This document shows, one piece after another, positions 43,407 to 54,644 of a stretch of 64,000 nucleotides of DNA. Within the stretch, counting starts at the first letter, position 1. Each line of letters starts with the position of its first letter. Source of the stretch: Pseudomonas monteilii (GTDB lineage: Bacteria; Pseudomonadota; Gammaproteobacteria; Pseudomonadales; Pseudomonadaceae). The position numbers were made by a program, and so were the translations under genes. Where the stretch lies: positions 3,224,001 through 3,288,000 of the forward strand of contig CP013997.1 in the NCBI GenBank assembly GCA_001534745.1. The letters are read 5' to 3'. The notes beneath the pieces are model-generated. The model worked only from the letters and a program-made list of their open reading frames with translations, ran no database searches and was not told the DNA's origin.

Positions 43407-44159
43407 ATGCCTGAGAAAACGACAGTATCCCGACGACTGATGCGCCAGTTGCCTGCCCTGGTGGCCGCGACGTGTCTGCTTGCACCCGGCTTGCGCCTGC
43501 ACGCTGACACGTTCACCGCGCCTGAACAGCTTATCGGCGTGGCCCAGGGGTTTCTTGAGTACGCCGTGGAGGATTATCTGGCGACCAGCCAGACCGAGGG
43601 CCGCTACGAGGTGCAGGTCAATGCCATCGACCCGCGACTGCGCATGCCGCTGTGCGATCGCGACCTGGACGCGTCACTGGAAAGCCCCGCGCAGCCGATG
43701 GGCCGGGTGACGGTGCGCGTACGCTGCAACGGCGCGGCGCCCTGGACCGTGTTCGTCCCGGCGCAGGTGCACCTGTACCGCGAGGTGGTGGTGATGAGCC
43801 GCCCGCTCAAGCGCGAAAGCGTCATCGGCGAAGGGGACGTCGTCATGCGCGAACGTGACGTGGGCACGCTGAACCGGGGCTTTCTGAGCCAGCTCGACCA
43901 GGCCGTGGGCATGAAGCTGGTGCGCCCCACCGTGCTCGACCAGGTGTTGACGCCCCAGCACCTGGAACAGGCCGAGGTGATTCGCAAGGGCGATCACGTG
44001 GTGATCATCGCCCGCAGCGGCAGCCTGAGTGTGCGCATGCCGGGCGAAGCCTTGGTCAAGGGAGGGTTGAGCGAGCAGATCCGGGTACGCAACCTCAATT
44101 CCAACCGGGTGGTGAAGGCCATGGTCGTGGGGCCGGGGCAGGTCGAGGTGGCCATGTAG
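43407..44159 (+). CDS. flgA: Flagellar P-ring assembly chaperone FlgA
   Basis: A periplasmic chaperone for FlgI, 250 residues from ATG 43407 or 239 from ATG 43440. The signal peptide core is LPALVAATCLLAPGLRLHA, cleaved before DTFTAPEQLI. The SAF-type C-terminal domain includes VVVMSRPLKRESVIGEGDVV and GDHVVIIARSGSLSVRMPGE. The sigma54 promoter places transcription start beside 43407, so ATG 43440 (MRQLPALVAATCLL) may be the true start. It heads flgA-flgM-flgN on the plus strand. Confidence 0.92.
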   Translation: MPEKTTVSRRLMRQLPALVAATCLLAPGLRLHADTFTAPEQLIGVAQGFLEYAVEDYLATSQTEGRYEVQVNAIDPRLRMPLCDRDLDASLESPAQPMGRVTVRVRCNGAAPWTVFVPAQVHLYREVVVMSRPLKRESVIGEGDVVMRERDVGTLNRGFLSQLDQAVGMKLVRPTVLDQVLTPQHLEQAEVIRKGDHVVIIARSGSLSVRMPGEALVKGGLSEQIRVRNLNSNRVVKAMVVGPGQVEVAM

Positions 44160-44246
44160 ACCAGGCTGGCGGTTCAGGCCGGCTTTTCCTACACTGTGCC
44201 GTTAGGGTTATCCGAACCCTGCTGACAAGCGGTTGCCTTTTCGCGC

Positions 44247-44274
44247 CTAAAGTTTTTGCACCGATGGCCGAAAA
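44247..44274 (+). promoter_or_regulatory. Sigma28 (FliA) promoter for flgM-flgN
   Basis: The plus strand reads CTAAAG-N14-GCCGAAAA, 35 nt upstream of flgM. It has the same -35 and spacing as the fliC and fliS sites, with one change in the -10. It gives FliA control over its own anti-sigma factor. Confidence 0.8.
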
Positions 44275-44309
44275 CAAGGCAAGCGTCCTGAACCCAGAGG
44301 TTTCTGATC

Positions 44310-44621
44310 ATGGTCATCGACTTCAGTCGTTTGAACAATTCACCGTCCGTCGGCGGTACGCGTGCCGCGGGCTCAGCCAGCAGCACCGAAAAAACCGCCG
44401 CCACCAGCGCCACCGCGCCCCGTGCCAGCGTCAGCGGCGAAGCCGTGCATCTGAGCCAGGAGGCCCAGCAGTTGCAGAAGATCACCGACAACCTGCGCGA
44501 TCAGCCCGTGGTCGACAAGAGCCGCGTGGCGGCCCTGAAGCAAGCCATCGCCGATGGCAGCTACCAGGTCGATGCCGGTCGAGTCGCCAGCAAGATGCTC
44601 GGTTTCGAAGCGCAGCGCTGA
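44310..44621 (+). CDS. flgM: Anti-sigma28 factor FlgM
   Basis: A 103-residue protein. The disordered N-terminal half is Ser/Thr/Ala-rich ([20 protein letters not shown]). The C-terminal FliA-binding helices read [20 protein letters not shown] then [17 protein letters not shown]. FlgM holds FliA inactive until it is exported through the finished hook-basal body. It has its own sigma28 promoter and is followed by flgN after 46 bp. Confidence 0.95.
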   Translation: MVIDFSRLNNSPSVGGTRAAGSASSTEKTAATSATAPRASVSGEAVHLSQEAQQLQKITDNLRDQPVVDKSRVAALKQAIADGSYQVDAGRVASKMLGFEAQR

Positions 44622-44667
44622 CCTTTCGTCGCCCTGACGTCCCGTACGCCTACGCCAAGAGTCCGCC

Positions 44668-45135
44668 ATGCACGACACCAGCTTGCTGCAACTGATCGAA
44701 GACGACATCGCCCCGACCCAGGAGCTGCTGACCTTGTTGCAGAACGAGGCGGTTGCCCTGCACGGTCGGGACATGGTCGTGCTGGAGAACATCCTGGCGC
44801 GCAAGCAATCGCTGATCGTGCTGCTCGAGCAGCAAGGCCGACGCCGCAATCATCTGCTGAACAGCCTTGGCCTGTCGGCGGACCGTGCCGGTGTCCAGGC
44901 CGTCGCCGCGCAGTCTTCCCTGGGCGAGGTGCTGCTGCAGCAGCTCGACGTGCTCACCGGGCTGATGGAGGCGTGCCAGAAGATCAACGAGACCAATGGC
45001 CGGGTCATCCAGATGCAGCAGCAGGCGACCGCGACGCAGGTCCGCATTCTCATGGGGGGCGAATCCCCGTCGCTGTACAACAGCCGTGGCACCACTGCCC
45101 CGCTGACCGGCCCTCGCACGCTCAGCCAAGTGTGA
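44668..45135 (+). CDS. flgN: Flagellar export chaperone FlgN
   Basis: A 155-residue helical protein (MHDTSLLQLIEDDIAPTQEL) with a Gln-rich middle and C-terminal NETNGRVIQMQQQATATQVR. FlgN escorts FlgK and FlgL, and its order after flgM is conserved. The C-terminal tail is Thr/Pro-rich. Confidence 0.9.
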   Translation: MHDTSLLQLIEDDIAPTQELLTLLQNEAVALHGRDMVVLENILARKQSLIVLLEQQGRRRNHLLNSLGLSADRAGVQAVAAQSSLGEVLLQQLDVLTGLMEACQKINETNGRVIQMQQQATATQVRILMGGESPSLYNSRGTTAPLTGPRTLSQV

Positions 45136-45215
45136 ATACTGCTGTCAAGGCGCGATACATGCTGGCAGAATGCCTCGCCTCGCGTGTGTCGTTTTTGCCT
45201 GGAGATTGATTACCC

Positions 45216-45959
45216 GTGTTCGATGATGCCGATGCCCCCCAGCCGCCCCAGGTGCTGACCACGCCCTTGGAGGTAGTGTCCAACCTGCGCGCCCTGCAAG
45301 ACAGCCATGACCCGCTGATCATCACCTTCCATGACCGTGCCCATCGCTTTCAGAGCTATGTGGTGGACGTCGACCGGGAAAGCGGCACCCTGGCGCTGGA
45401 CGAGCTGATTCCACGCGACGGCGAGAAATTCATCGAGAACGGCGAAGCCTTCCGGGTCGAGGGGTTCCACGACGGCGTGCGCATCGCCTGGGAATGCACC
45501 ACGGCGCTGACCATCAGCCAGTGCGGCCAAGGCCGTTGCTACAAAGGCAGCCTGCCCGAGCAGATCGTCTACCACCAACGCCGCAACGCGTTCCGGGCTG
45601 CGCTCAAGCTGTCGCAACTGGTGGATGTCGTGCTCGATGGCGACCGGCTCAAGGGCAGCGGCATGCTGCGCGGCAAGCTGCTGGACATCTCGGCCACCGG
45701 CTGCAAGCTGCGTTTCGACGGCAATGTGGAAGATTACCTGCAACTGGGCCAGGTCTACGATCGGTTCAGCGCCGGCAAGCCATTGGGCATGTCCCAGGTG
45801 ATGGTGGAACTGCGGCATCTGCATTATGAAGAACGGTTCAATACCACGTTCGCCGGGGTTCGCTTCCACAACCTCAATGGCCAGGTGCAGCGACGCATCG
45901 AGAGTTTCGTCTACCAGCTGCAGCGCGAGGCGCGGCGGTTCGACAAGGACGATTATTGA
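45216..45959 (+). CDS. ycgR: Flagellar brake protein YcgR (PilZ, c-di-GMP receptor)
   Basis: A 247-residue protein from GTG 45216, with GGAGA 10 nt upstream. The N-terminal YcgR domain ([20 protein letters not shown]) is followed by a C-terminal PilZ domain with the c-di-GMP motif [12 protein letters not shown] (RxxxR) and [12 protein letters not shown] (D/NxSxxG). Binding of c-di-GMP lets it contact the motor and slow or bias rotation. Its position after flgMN is conserved in Pseudomonas. Confidence 0.94.
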   Translation: MFDDADAPQPPQVLTTPLEVVSNLRALQDSHDPLIITFHDRAHRFQSYVVDVDRESGTLALDELIPRDGEKFIENGEAFRVEGFHDGVRIAWECTTALTISQCGQGRCYKGSLPEQIVYHQRRNAFRAALKLSQLVDVVLDGDRLKGSGMLRGKLLDISATGCKLRFDGNVEDYLQLGQVYDRFSAGKPLGMSQVMVELRHLHYEERFNTTFAGVRFHNLNGQVQRRIESFVYQLQREARRFDKDDY

Positions 45960-45960
45960 G

Positions 45961-46020
45961 GCAAGCGGCAAGCGGCAAGCGGCATTGGATAAGACGGTTG
46001 CAAAAAGTTTCAGGCTTCGG
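45961..46020. repeat. 7-bp VNTR plus conserved tail after ycgR
   Basis: About 2.5 copies of CGGCAAG lie directly after the ycgR stop, followed by CATTGGATAAGACGGTT and AAGTTTCAGGCTTCG. The same cassette, with 7.5 copies, follows lpdV at 53970-54058. Confidence 0.75.
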
Positions 46021-46034
46021 TAGTAACGCCGCCC

Positions 46035-46535
46035 CATGGCCGACCACGGCTCGGACGTTGGCCTGTTAGCGCTGAGGTGGATGAACAGGCCCTATCGCTG
46101 GCAAGCCAGCTCCCACAGGTACCCCTTTCAAGCAGGCAATCGCACGATGGCAAAGCCGCCTGTGAGAGCCGCCTGTGGGAGCGGGCTTGCCCGCGATAGC
46201 GGTGGTAACGCCGATTCATAGCCGACAGGCCGAACGCTCGCCTGTCAGCCCTGAAGTGGATGAACAGGCCCTATCGCTGGCAAGCCAGCTCCCACAGGTA
46301 CCCTTTCAAGCAGACAGCCGCACGATGGCAAAGCCGCCTGTGGGAGCGGGCTTGCCCGCGATAGCGGTAGTAACGCCGATTCATAGCCGACAGGCCGAAC
46401 GCTGGCCTGTCAGCCCTGAAGTGGATGAACAGGCTCTATCGCTGGCAAGCCAGCTCCCACAGGTGCCCCTTTCAAGCAGGCAATCGCACGATCAAGCACG
46501 CAGTCGCACGATGACAAAGCCGCCTGTGGGAGATT
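46035..46535. repeat. Tandem repeat of about 165-179 bp carrying REP pairs
   Basis: Roughly 2.7 units in direct repeat; the motif GATGAACAGGC starts at 46080, 46259 and 46424. Each unit contains an inverted pair of REPs (CTATCGCTGGCAAGCCAGCT and GTGGGAGCGGGCTTGCCCGC). The first unit is longer because 'GCCGCCTGTGAGA' is duplicated within it. No credible gene is present; open frames here are made by the repeat. Confidence 0.88.
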
Positions 46536-46555
46536 CTATGGTTTCTGCCAAGTGC

Positions 46556-46690
46556 TGATGTGGGCCCTGGCGGGCCCAATCGCGGCACAGGGGCCGCTCC
46601 TACACCCGTAGCCCCACCGCGGGGTTGCAGGCTATCGCGGTCACCTGTGGGAGCGGGCTTGCCCGTGATAGCGGTGGTAACGCCGATCCA
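46556..46690. repeat. REP/spacer module before the MFS gene
   Basis: Contains a REP-like CGCGGCACAGGGGCCGCTCC, then the shared module CACCCGTAGCCCCACCGCGG-GGTTGCAGGCTATCGCGGTC, then an inverted REP (GTGGGAGCGGGCTTGCCCGT). The module is nearly identical to the copies at 41.4 and 54.1 kb. With the two entries before it, this accounts for the whole 763-bp gap between ycgR and the MFS gene. Confidence 0.82.
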
Positions 46691-46722
46691 TAGCCGACAG
46701 ACTGAACGCTGACCTGCCACCT

Positions 46723-48072
46723 TTACTTGCGCGGCGCTTCCTCGATGACGTCGGCCTCAGGCACGACGGCCCCATCTTTCTCCTCATCCTCGTCCTCGGT
46801 ATCTTCCGCCGCCACCGGCGTCTGCATGACGTCTTGCACCACCTGCTCGTCCACCCGGGGATCCAGCGCTGCCGACAACGGCGAGCCAGCCGCAGGCATG
46901 GCCACGTGGTGCAACGGCGCATCCTCGACCTGATGCAGCCCGGTCACCGCCTTGGGTCGGATGCGCCAGACCAGGACTAGCCCGAAGAACACGAAGAAGG
47001 CATACAGCATCTGCGGGCCCAGCAGCTTCATCAGCACACCGGCCACCAACGGGCCGATGCTGGCGCCGACGCCGTAGGTCACCAGCAGCATGGCCGTCAA
47101 CGAGACGCGGCGCTCGCTTTCGACATGGTCGTTGGAGAACGCCACCGCCAGCGGATAGAGGCAGAACTGCAGCAACGAGATCAGGAAACCGATGCCGAAC
47201 AGCAGCTCCAGGGGGACGCCCGGCATCACCGCCAGCGGCAACGAGCTGATCGCCAGGCCGATGGCGACGGTACGGATCAGCACCGCGCGGTCGTAACGGT
47301 CGGACAGCCAGCCAAGCGGCCACTGCACCACCAGGCCGGCGAAGATGCAGAAGCCCATGAACAGACCGACCTGCTCGGTGCTCAACCCCTGCCCGGCCGC
47401 ATACACCGGCGCCAGACCATAGAACGACCCGACGATCAGCCCCGCGCCGAGCACGGTGCTCAACGACTGCGGCACGCGCTTGATGAAGAACCGTGGCTCC
47501 ATCGGTGCCGGACGCAACGGCGCCGGGTGAATGCGTCGGGTCATGGCCACCGGCACCAGGCACAGGGCGAAGCACATCGCCACCAGCATCAGCAATTCCG
47601 GGCCCAGCTCAGGGTGCACCACCAGGATCAGCTGGCCGAGCACCAGCCCGAGGTAGGAGAAGATCATGTAGCCACTGAACACGGCGCCGCGCTGCTTGGC
47701 GTCGGCCTGTTCGTTGAGCCAGCTCTCCAGGACCATGTACTGGCACATCATGCCCATGCCGACGATCATCCGCAGCCCGACCCAGGCCGGCAGCCAGTCG
47801 GTCATGCCATGCCCGAGCACGGCGGCGCCGACGATGCCGGCGCACGTCGCATAGGCGCGGATGTGCCCGACGCGGGCGATCAGCCGGTGGCCGATCTTGC
47901 CCCCGACCGCCAGGCCGAAGTAGTTGGCGGCCATCAGTGCACCGACCCACAGGCTGTCGACCTGCTCGGCGGCCAGGCGCAGGGCCAGGTAGGTGCTGAG
48001 CAGGCCAGAGCCGATCAACATCATCAGAGCAGCGAAATACAGCGAGCGAAATGACTTCCAGATCTGTCGCAT
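46723..48072 (-). CDS. MFS transporter (YcaD-like)
   Basis: A 449-residue membrane protein with about twelve hydrophobic helices (for example FAALMMLIGSGLLSTYLALR, LLTAMLLVTYGVGASIGPL-type segments) and the MFS loop motif GWLSDRYDRAVLIRT between helices 8 and 9. The C-terminal ~75 residues form an acidic cytoplasmic tail (AEDTEDEDEEKDGAVVPEAD) not usual in small MFS carriers. It resembles YcaD-type putative transporters; the substrate is unknown. It is convergent with ycgR and followed upstream by bkdR on the same strand after 243 bp. Confidence 0.87.
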   Translation of the reverse strand: MRQIWKSFRSLYFAALMMLIGSGLLSTYLALRLAAEQVDSLWVGALMAANYFGLAVGGKIGHRLIARVGHIRAYATCAGIVGAAVLGHGMTDWLPAWVGLRMIVGMGMMCQYMVLESWLNEQADAKQRGAVFSGYMIFSYLGLVLGQLILVVHPELGPELLMLVAMCFALCLVPVAMTRRIHPAPLRPAPMEPRFFIKRVPQSLSTVLGAGLIVGSFYGLAPVYAAGQGLSTEQVGLFMGFCIFAGLVVQWPLGWLSDRYDRAVLIRTVAIGLAISSLPLAVMPGVPLELLFGIGFLISLLQFCLYPLAVAFSNDHVESERRVSLTAMLLVTYGVGASIGPLVAGVLMKLLGPQMLYAFFVFFGLVLVWRIRPKAVTGLHQVEDAPLHHVAMPAAGSPLSAALDPRVDEQVVQDVMQTPVAAEDTEDEDEEKDGAVVPEADVIEEAPRK

Positions 48073-48315
48073 CGGCGTCCCGTAGGCTCCTTGGTGCAGG
48101 TGAAAGAAAACGATTGATCAGAGCACGCGGCACGCATAGAGGCCGAAACCGCATGTCACAGGCCCGGCCCGGTAGAAAAGCGTGACTGGACGCCTGTCTG
48201 GCAAGCGGCTCAAGACCGCATGACGCCGTACACGAACACACGTTCGATGAACGCCTCGGGCAACAGTTCCCGACCCAGGAAACAATGCCGCCACGGTCGC
48301 GAACGGCGGCCACCG

Positions 48316-48801
48316 TCACTCACCAATGGTCAGGCCGTTGCTGGGCAGCGGCAGTGCGGTCTTGTAGCGCACCTGCTTGAGCGCGAAGCTGGAGCGGATG
48401 TTGGCCACGCCCGGCAGGCGTGTCAGGTAATCGAGGAAGCGTTCCAGCGCCTGGATGCTGGGCAGCAGCACGCGCAGCAGGTAGTCGGGGTCGCCGGTCA
48501 TCAGGTAGCACTCCATGACTTCGGGCCGCTCGGCGATTTCTTCCTCGAAGCGGTGCAGCGACTGCTCGACCTGTTTTTCCAGGCTCACATGGATGAACAC
48601 GTTGACGTCCAGGCCCAGCACGTCGGGCGCCAGCAGGGTGACTTGCTGGCGAATCACGCCCGCCTGTTCCATGGCCTTAACCCGGTTGAAGCAGGGGGTC
48701 GGCGAGAGGTTCACGGCACGCGCCAGGTCGGCATTGGTGATCCGGGCGTTCTCCTGCAACTGGTTGAGAATGCCGATATCGGTGCGATCGAGTTTTCGCA
48801 T
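48316..48801 (-). CDS. bkdR: Bkd operon transcriptional activator BkdR (Lrp/AsnC family)
   Basis: A 161-residue Lrp-type regulator. The N-terminal helix-turn-helix is [20 protein letters not shown]; the C-terminal RAM domain has [20 protein letters not shown]. It is divergent from bkdA1 across 193 bp. In P. putida BkdR activates the bkd operon in response to branched-chain amino acids, chiefly L-valine. Length and context match. Confidence 0.94.
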   Translation of the reverse strand: MRKLDRTDIGILNQLQENARITNADLARAVNLSPTPCFNRVKAMEQAGVIRQQVTLLAPDVLGLDVNVFIHVSLEKQVEQSLHRFEEEIAERPEVMECYLMTGDPDYLLRVLLPSIQALERFLDYLTRLPGVANIRSSFALKQVRYKTALPLPSNGLTIGE

Positions 48802-48831
48802 CAGGGAAACTCACCTTGTTCTTGTGGTTAT

Positions 48832-48891
48832 GCAGAATATTTATCCGTTGCACGGGACAAAGGCAACGCACATCAGAGAAATATTCTTCTC
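48832..48891. promoter_or_regulatory. Putative BkdR-binding region in the bkdR-bkdA1 divergent gap
   Basis: Two AT-rich motifs stand out in an otherwise GC-rich gap: GCAGAATATTTATCC at 48832 and the dyad GAGAA-ATATTC-TTCTC at 48876-48891. Lrp-type proteins bind such spaced AT-rich dyads. BkdR is known to bind multiple sites between bkdR and bkdA1; which bases here are contacted is inference. Confidence 0.5.
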
Positions 48892-48973
48892 GTCTGCTCC
48901 TATCATTGAAGTGACCAGGACCTGCCTCGCACCTTCCGGCAGGTCAGCACGACTTCGAAGCTCACAACAATAA

Positions 48974-50227
<1,254 letters not shown>

Positions 50228-50229
50228 CG

Positions 50230-51288
<1,059 letters not shown>

Positions 51289-52578
51289 ATGGGCACGCAC
51301 GTCATCAAGATGCCGGACATCGGCGAAGGCATCGCTCAGGTCGAGCTGGTGGAATGGTTCGTCAAGGTCGGCGATGTGATCGGCGAGGACCAGGTGGTGG
51401 CCGACGTCATGACCGACAAGGCCACCGTGGAGATCCCGTCGCCCGTGGCGGGCACGGTGGTGGCCCTGGGCGGCACGCCCGGGGAAGTCATGGCGGTCGG
51501 CAGCGAACTGATCCGCATCGAAGTCGAGGGCATGGGCAATGCGACGGACACACCTCGCGTGGACGCCGCTGCCTCGGTAGCGCCTGCGCCCCTCGAGACC
51601 ACGCCGCCTGCTTCCCCGCCTGCGCCTGCCCAACCGGCAGCCGCTGCACCGGCGCCGGCCCATGCAGCCGCCGACGCCACGCCTGCGGCGAGACAGGAGC
51701 GGGTCGCCGAGAAGCCACTCGCCTCGCCCGCCGTGCGCAAGCGCGCCCTGGAGGCCGGGATCGAACTGCGCTATGTGCACGGCAGCGGACCTGCCGGACG
51801 CATCCTGCATGAAGACCTCGACGGCTTCCTGCAACGCCCTGCCACGGTGGCGCCCGGTCATGCCGGTCCCACGCCGCGCACCGACAGCCGACAGATCCCG
51901 GTGATCGGGCTACGGCGCAAGATCGCCGAGCGCATGCAGGACGCCAAGCGCCGGGTCGCGCACTTCAGCTACGTCGAGGAAATCGACGTGACGGCGCTCG
52001 AGGCGCTGCGCAAGCACCTCAACGACACCTGGGGCGAACGCCGCGGCAAACTGACCCTCCTGCCGCTGCTGGTGCGCGCATTGGTCGTGGCCCTGCGCGA
52101 CTTCCCGCAGATCAACGCCACCTACGACGACCAGGCCCAGGTGATCACCCAGCACGGTGCCGTGCACGTGGGCATCGCCACCCAGGGCGACAATGGCTTG
52201 ATGGTGCCCGTGCTGCGCCATGCCGAAGCCGGCGGGCTGTGGGACAACGCCGCCGAGATCGCTCGCCTGGCCCAGGCGGCGCGCCAGGGCAAGGCCAGCC
52301 GCGACATGCTCTCCGGCTCCACCATCACTTTGACCAGCCTCGGCGCCCTGGGCGGCATCGCCAGCACGCCGGTGATCAACATGCCGGAGGTGGCCATCGT
52401 CGGCGTCAATCGCATGGTCCAGCGGCCCGTGGTGATCGACGGGCAGATCGTGGTGCGCACCCTGATGAACCTGTCCAGCTCCTTCGATCACCGCGTGGTC
52501 GACGGCATGGACGCCGCCCGCTTCATCCAGGCCGTGCGTGGCCTGCTCGAGCAACCTGCCTGCCTGTTCGTGGAGTGA
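51289..52578 (+). CDS. bkdB: Branched-chain 2-oxoacid dehydrogenase E2 (lipoamide acyltransferase)
   Basis: A 429-residue core enzyme. The single lipoyl domain has the modified Lys44 (VMTDKATVEIPSP). An Ala/Pro-rich linker around residues 95-140 precedes the E1/E3-binding domain (SPAVRKRALEAGIELRYVHG). The catalytic domain has SSSFDHRVVDGMDAARF (HxxxDG). It transfers the acyl group to CoA. It starts directly after the bkdA2 stop; the linker is slightly longer than in the 423-residue P. putida protein I recall. Confidence 0.96.
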   Translation: MGTHVIKMPDIGEGIAQVELVEWFVKVGDVIGEDQVVADVMTDKATVEIPSPVAGTVVALGGTPGEVMAVGSELIRIEVEGMGNATDTPRVDAAASVAPAPLETTPPASPPAPAQPAAAAPAPAHAAADATPAARQERVAEKPLASPAVRKRALEAGIELRYVHGSGPAGRILHEDLDGFLQRPATVAPGHAGPTPRTDSRQIPVIGLRRKIAERMQDAKRRVAHFSYVEEIDVTALEALRKHLNDTWGERRGKLTLLPLLVRALVVALRDFPQINATYDDQAQVITQHGAVHVGIATQGDNGLMVPVLRHAEAGGLWDNAAEIARLAQAARQGKASRDMLSGSTITLTSLGALGGIASTPVINMPEVAIVGVNRMVQRPVVIDGQIVVRTLMNLSSSFDHRVVDGMDAARFIQAVRGLLEQPACLFVE

Positions 52579-52581
52579 CCG

Positions 52582-53967
52582 ATGTCCGACATGCTCGATA
52601 CTCAACTGCTGATCCTCGGCGGCGGCCCTGGCGGCTACGTGGCGGCGATTCGTGCCGCGCAGCTCGGCATCGCCACCGTCCTGGTCGAGGGCAGCGCGCT
52701 GGGCGGTACCTGCCTGAACGTGGGCTGCATCCCGTCCAAGGCCTTGATCCATGTGGCCGAACAGTTCCACCAGACCTGTCGGCATGCCGAGCGCGCCGAA
52801 CTGGGCATCAGCGTGTCCACGCCGCATTTGGACATCACCCGCAGCGTGGCGTGGAAGGACGGCATCGTCGACCGCCTGACCACGGGGGTGGCGGCCCTGC
52901 TGAAAAAGCACGGCGTCACCGTCATCCAGGGCTGGGCGCGACTGCTCGACGGCAAACAGGTCGAGGTCGACGGGGGCCGCATCCGTTGCGAGCACCTGCT
53001 GCTGGCCACCGGGTCCACCAGCGTCGAGCTGCCGATGCTGCCCTTGGGCGGCGCCGTCGTGTCCTCCACCGAGGCCTTGGCACCGCAGACCTTGCCCCGC
53101 CACCTGATCGTGGTCGGCGCCGGTTACATCGGCCTGGAACTGGGCATCGCCTACCGCAAGCTCGGGGTCGCGGTCAGCGTGGTCGAGTCGCGCGCGCAGG
53201 TCTTGCCGGCCTACGATGCCGAGCTGACTCAACCGGTGGCCGAGGCCGCTCGGCAATTAGGCATCGCTCTGTACCTGGGACATACCGTGGAGGGGCATGA
53301 CCCTGAGCAGGATCGTCTGCGGGTGCGTGATCCCGAGGGCCAGTTGCTCGAACTGGAAGGCGATCGCATCCTGGTGGCCGTTGGGCGCAAGCCCCGGACC
53401 CAGGGGTTCGGCCTCGAAGGACTGGGCCTGGACATGCGCGGCGCGGCCATCGCCGTGGACGATCGCTGCCAGACCAGCATGCGCAACGTCTGGGCGATCG
53501 GTGACGTGACCGGCGAACCCATGCTGGCGCACCGGGCCATGGCCCAGGGCGAGCTGGTGGCCGAGTTGATCGCCGGTCAGCGACGCCGCTTCGACCCGCG
53601 TGCCATTCCGGCGGTGTGCTTCACCGATCCGGAAGTGGTGGTGGTCGGCCTGACCCCGGACCAGGCCGGCGAGCACGGCCTGGACTGCCTGACGGCCCAG
53701 TTCCCGTTCGCCGCCAATGGCCGGGCGATGACCCTGGAATCCAAGCGCGGCTTCGTGCGGGTGGTGGCACGGCGCGACAATCACCTGATCCTGGGGTGGC
53801 AGGCGGTGGGGGTGGGGGTTTCCGAGCTGTCGACGGCGTTTGCGCAGTCCTTGGAGATGGGGGCACGGCTGGAGGATGTGGCGGGTACGATCCATGCGCA
53901 CCCGACGCTGGGGGAAGCGGTGCAGGAGGCGGCGCTGAGGGCGTTGGGGCATGCGTTGCATGTGTGA
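52582..53967 (+). CDS. lpdV: Dihydrolipoamide dehydrogenase LPD-Val (E3)
   Basis: A 461-residue FAD disulfide oxidoreductase specific for the Bkd complex. FAD binding: [20 protein letters not shown]. Redox disulfide: [17 protein letters not shown] (CxxxxC). NAD binding: [20 protein letters not shown]. The C-terminal catalytic pair lies in [18 protein letters not shown]. It reoxidises dihydrolipoamide of BkdB. It is the last gene of the operon, followed by a VNTR cassette. Confidence 0.97.
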   Translation: MSDMLDTQLLILGGGPGGYVAAIRAAQLGIATVLVEGSALGGTCLNVGCIPSKALIHVAEQFHQTCRHAERAELGISVSTPHLDITRSVAWKDGIVDRLTTGVAALLKKHGVTVIQGWARLLDGKQVEVDGGRIRCEHLLLATGSTSVELPMLPLGGAVVSSTEALAPQTLPRHLIVVGAGYIGLELGIAYRKLGVAVSVVESRAQVLPAYDAELTQPVAEAARQLGIALYLGHTVEGHDPEQDRLRVRDPEGQLLELEGDRILVAVGRKPRTQGFGLEGLGLDMRGAAIAVDDRCQTSMRNVWAIGDVTGEPMLAHRAMAQGELVAELIAGQRRRFDPRAIPAVCFTDPEVVVVGLTPDQAGEHGLDCLTAQFPFAANGRAMTLESKRGFVRVVARRDNHLILGWQAVGVGVSELSTAFAQSLEMGARLEDVAGTIHAHPTLGEAVQEAALRALGHALHV

Positions 53968-53969
53968 CG

Positions 53970-54058
53970 CGGCAAGCGGCAAGCGGCAAGCGGCAAGCGG
54001 CAAGCGGCAAGCGGCAAGCGGCGTTGGATAAAGCGGTTCTGATAAGTTTCAGATTTCG
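53970..54058. repeat. 7-bp VNTR plus conserved tail after lpdV
   Basis: Seven full copies and a partial copy of CGGCAAG (53970-54022) begin 2 nt after the lpdV stop, followed by GTTGGATAAAGCGGTT and AAGTTTCAGATTTCG. The cassette matches that after ycgR, but with a different copy number. Confidence 0.85.
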
Positions 54059-54076
54059 CGTCGACTTTGCGATTTT

Positions 54077-54210
54077 TAGGGCCGCTTTGCGGCCCATCGC
54101 GGCACGGGGGCCGCTCCCACACCCGTAGCCCCACCGCGGGGTTGCAGGCTATCGCGGTCACCTGTGGGAGCGGCCCCAGTGCCGCGATTGGGCCCGCAGG
54201 GCCCACAAAG
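54077..54210. repeat. Inverted REP-type repeat with shared spacer module
   Basis: The arms GCGGCACGGGGGCCGCTCCC and (inverted) GGGAGCGGCCCCAGTGCCGC enclose the module CACCCGTAGCCCCACCGCGG-GGTTGCAGGCTATCGCGG. It accounts for most of the remaining gap between lpdV and the next gene. It could fold into a long hairpin and end bkd transcription, but no T tract follows. Confidence 0.82.
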
Positions 54211-54275
54211 TCAGCCATGTTTGTCTTGCACGGTGTCCGTCAGGATCAGGCACGCCCAAGCTCGCAGCTTGCCAC

Positions 54276-54644
54276 TTACCCCTCCCCGCGCTGCGCCTCG
54301 AACCACTGCGCATAAGGCGTCTGTGTCACCTTCCGCTGATTGAAATCCGGCGCCCCGTCCTCCCACCAGACCGGCCCTCGCTCGCCCAAGGCAACCTTCG
54401 CAGCCTGTACCCGCGCCCGTGCCTGGCGCAATCGCTCGGCATCGTCCGACTGCTTGGCCTGTTTGACCTCACGACGCGCCGTCATCAGCTCGCTGACCAA
54501 CGCCTGCCGGCGATCTTCCGGCAGCGCCGGGTTGGTACAGCGCCATAACTGCTGCTTGACCACGAAGTAGCGCCCATCGGGTGTACGCGGGTACCGCTGC
54601 CCCATGGGCTGCGCCTGGTCACTCGTCTTTTTGCGTGGGCTCAT
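54276..54644 (-). CDS. Conserved-looking small protein of unknown function
   Basis: A 122-residue, charged, soluble protein from ATG 54644 (MSPRKKTSDQAQPMGQRYPR). It has a central helical, Arg/Ala/Glu-rich segment (RRQALVSELMTARREVKQAK) and a Trp-rich end (GPVWWEDGAPDFNQRKVTQT). Family unknown to me. It overlaps the end of the upstream gene by 26 nt in another frame, suggesting translational coupling. The basic N-terminus and helical core might bind nucleic acid, but this is only a guess from composition. Confidence 0.7.
   Translation of the reverse strand: MSPRKKTSDQAQPMGQRYPRTPDGRYFVVKQQLWRCTNPALPEDRRQALVSELMTARREVKQAKQSDDAERLRQARARVQAAKVALGERGPVWWEDGAPDFNQRKVTQTPYAQWFEAQRGEG

Noticed and set aside
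45136..45215. Possible sigma28 promoter for ycgR (TCAAG ... GCAGAATG)
   Set aside because: The spacing and -10 fit poorly compared with the three clear FliA sites; ycgR may be read from flgMN.
46175..46558. A 127-codon frame with internally repeated protein sequence in the ycgR-MFS gap
   Set aside because: The peptide repeats only mirror the REP-bearing tandem DNA repeat; there is no start signal and no gene-like composition.
53970..54022. Possible CRISPR or other spaced array because of short regular repeats
   Set aside because: The 7-bp units are contiguous with no spacers, so it is a simple VNTR.
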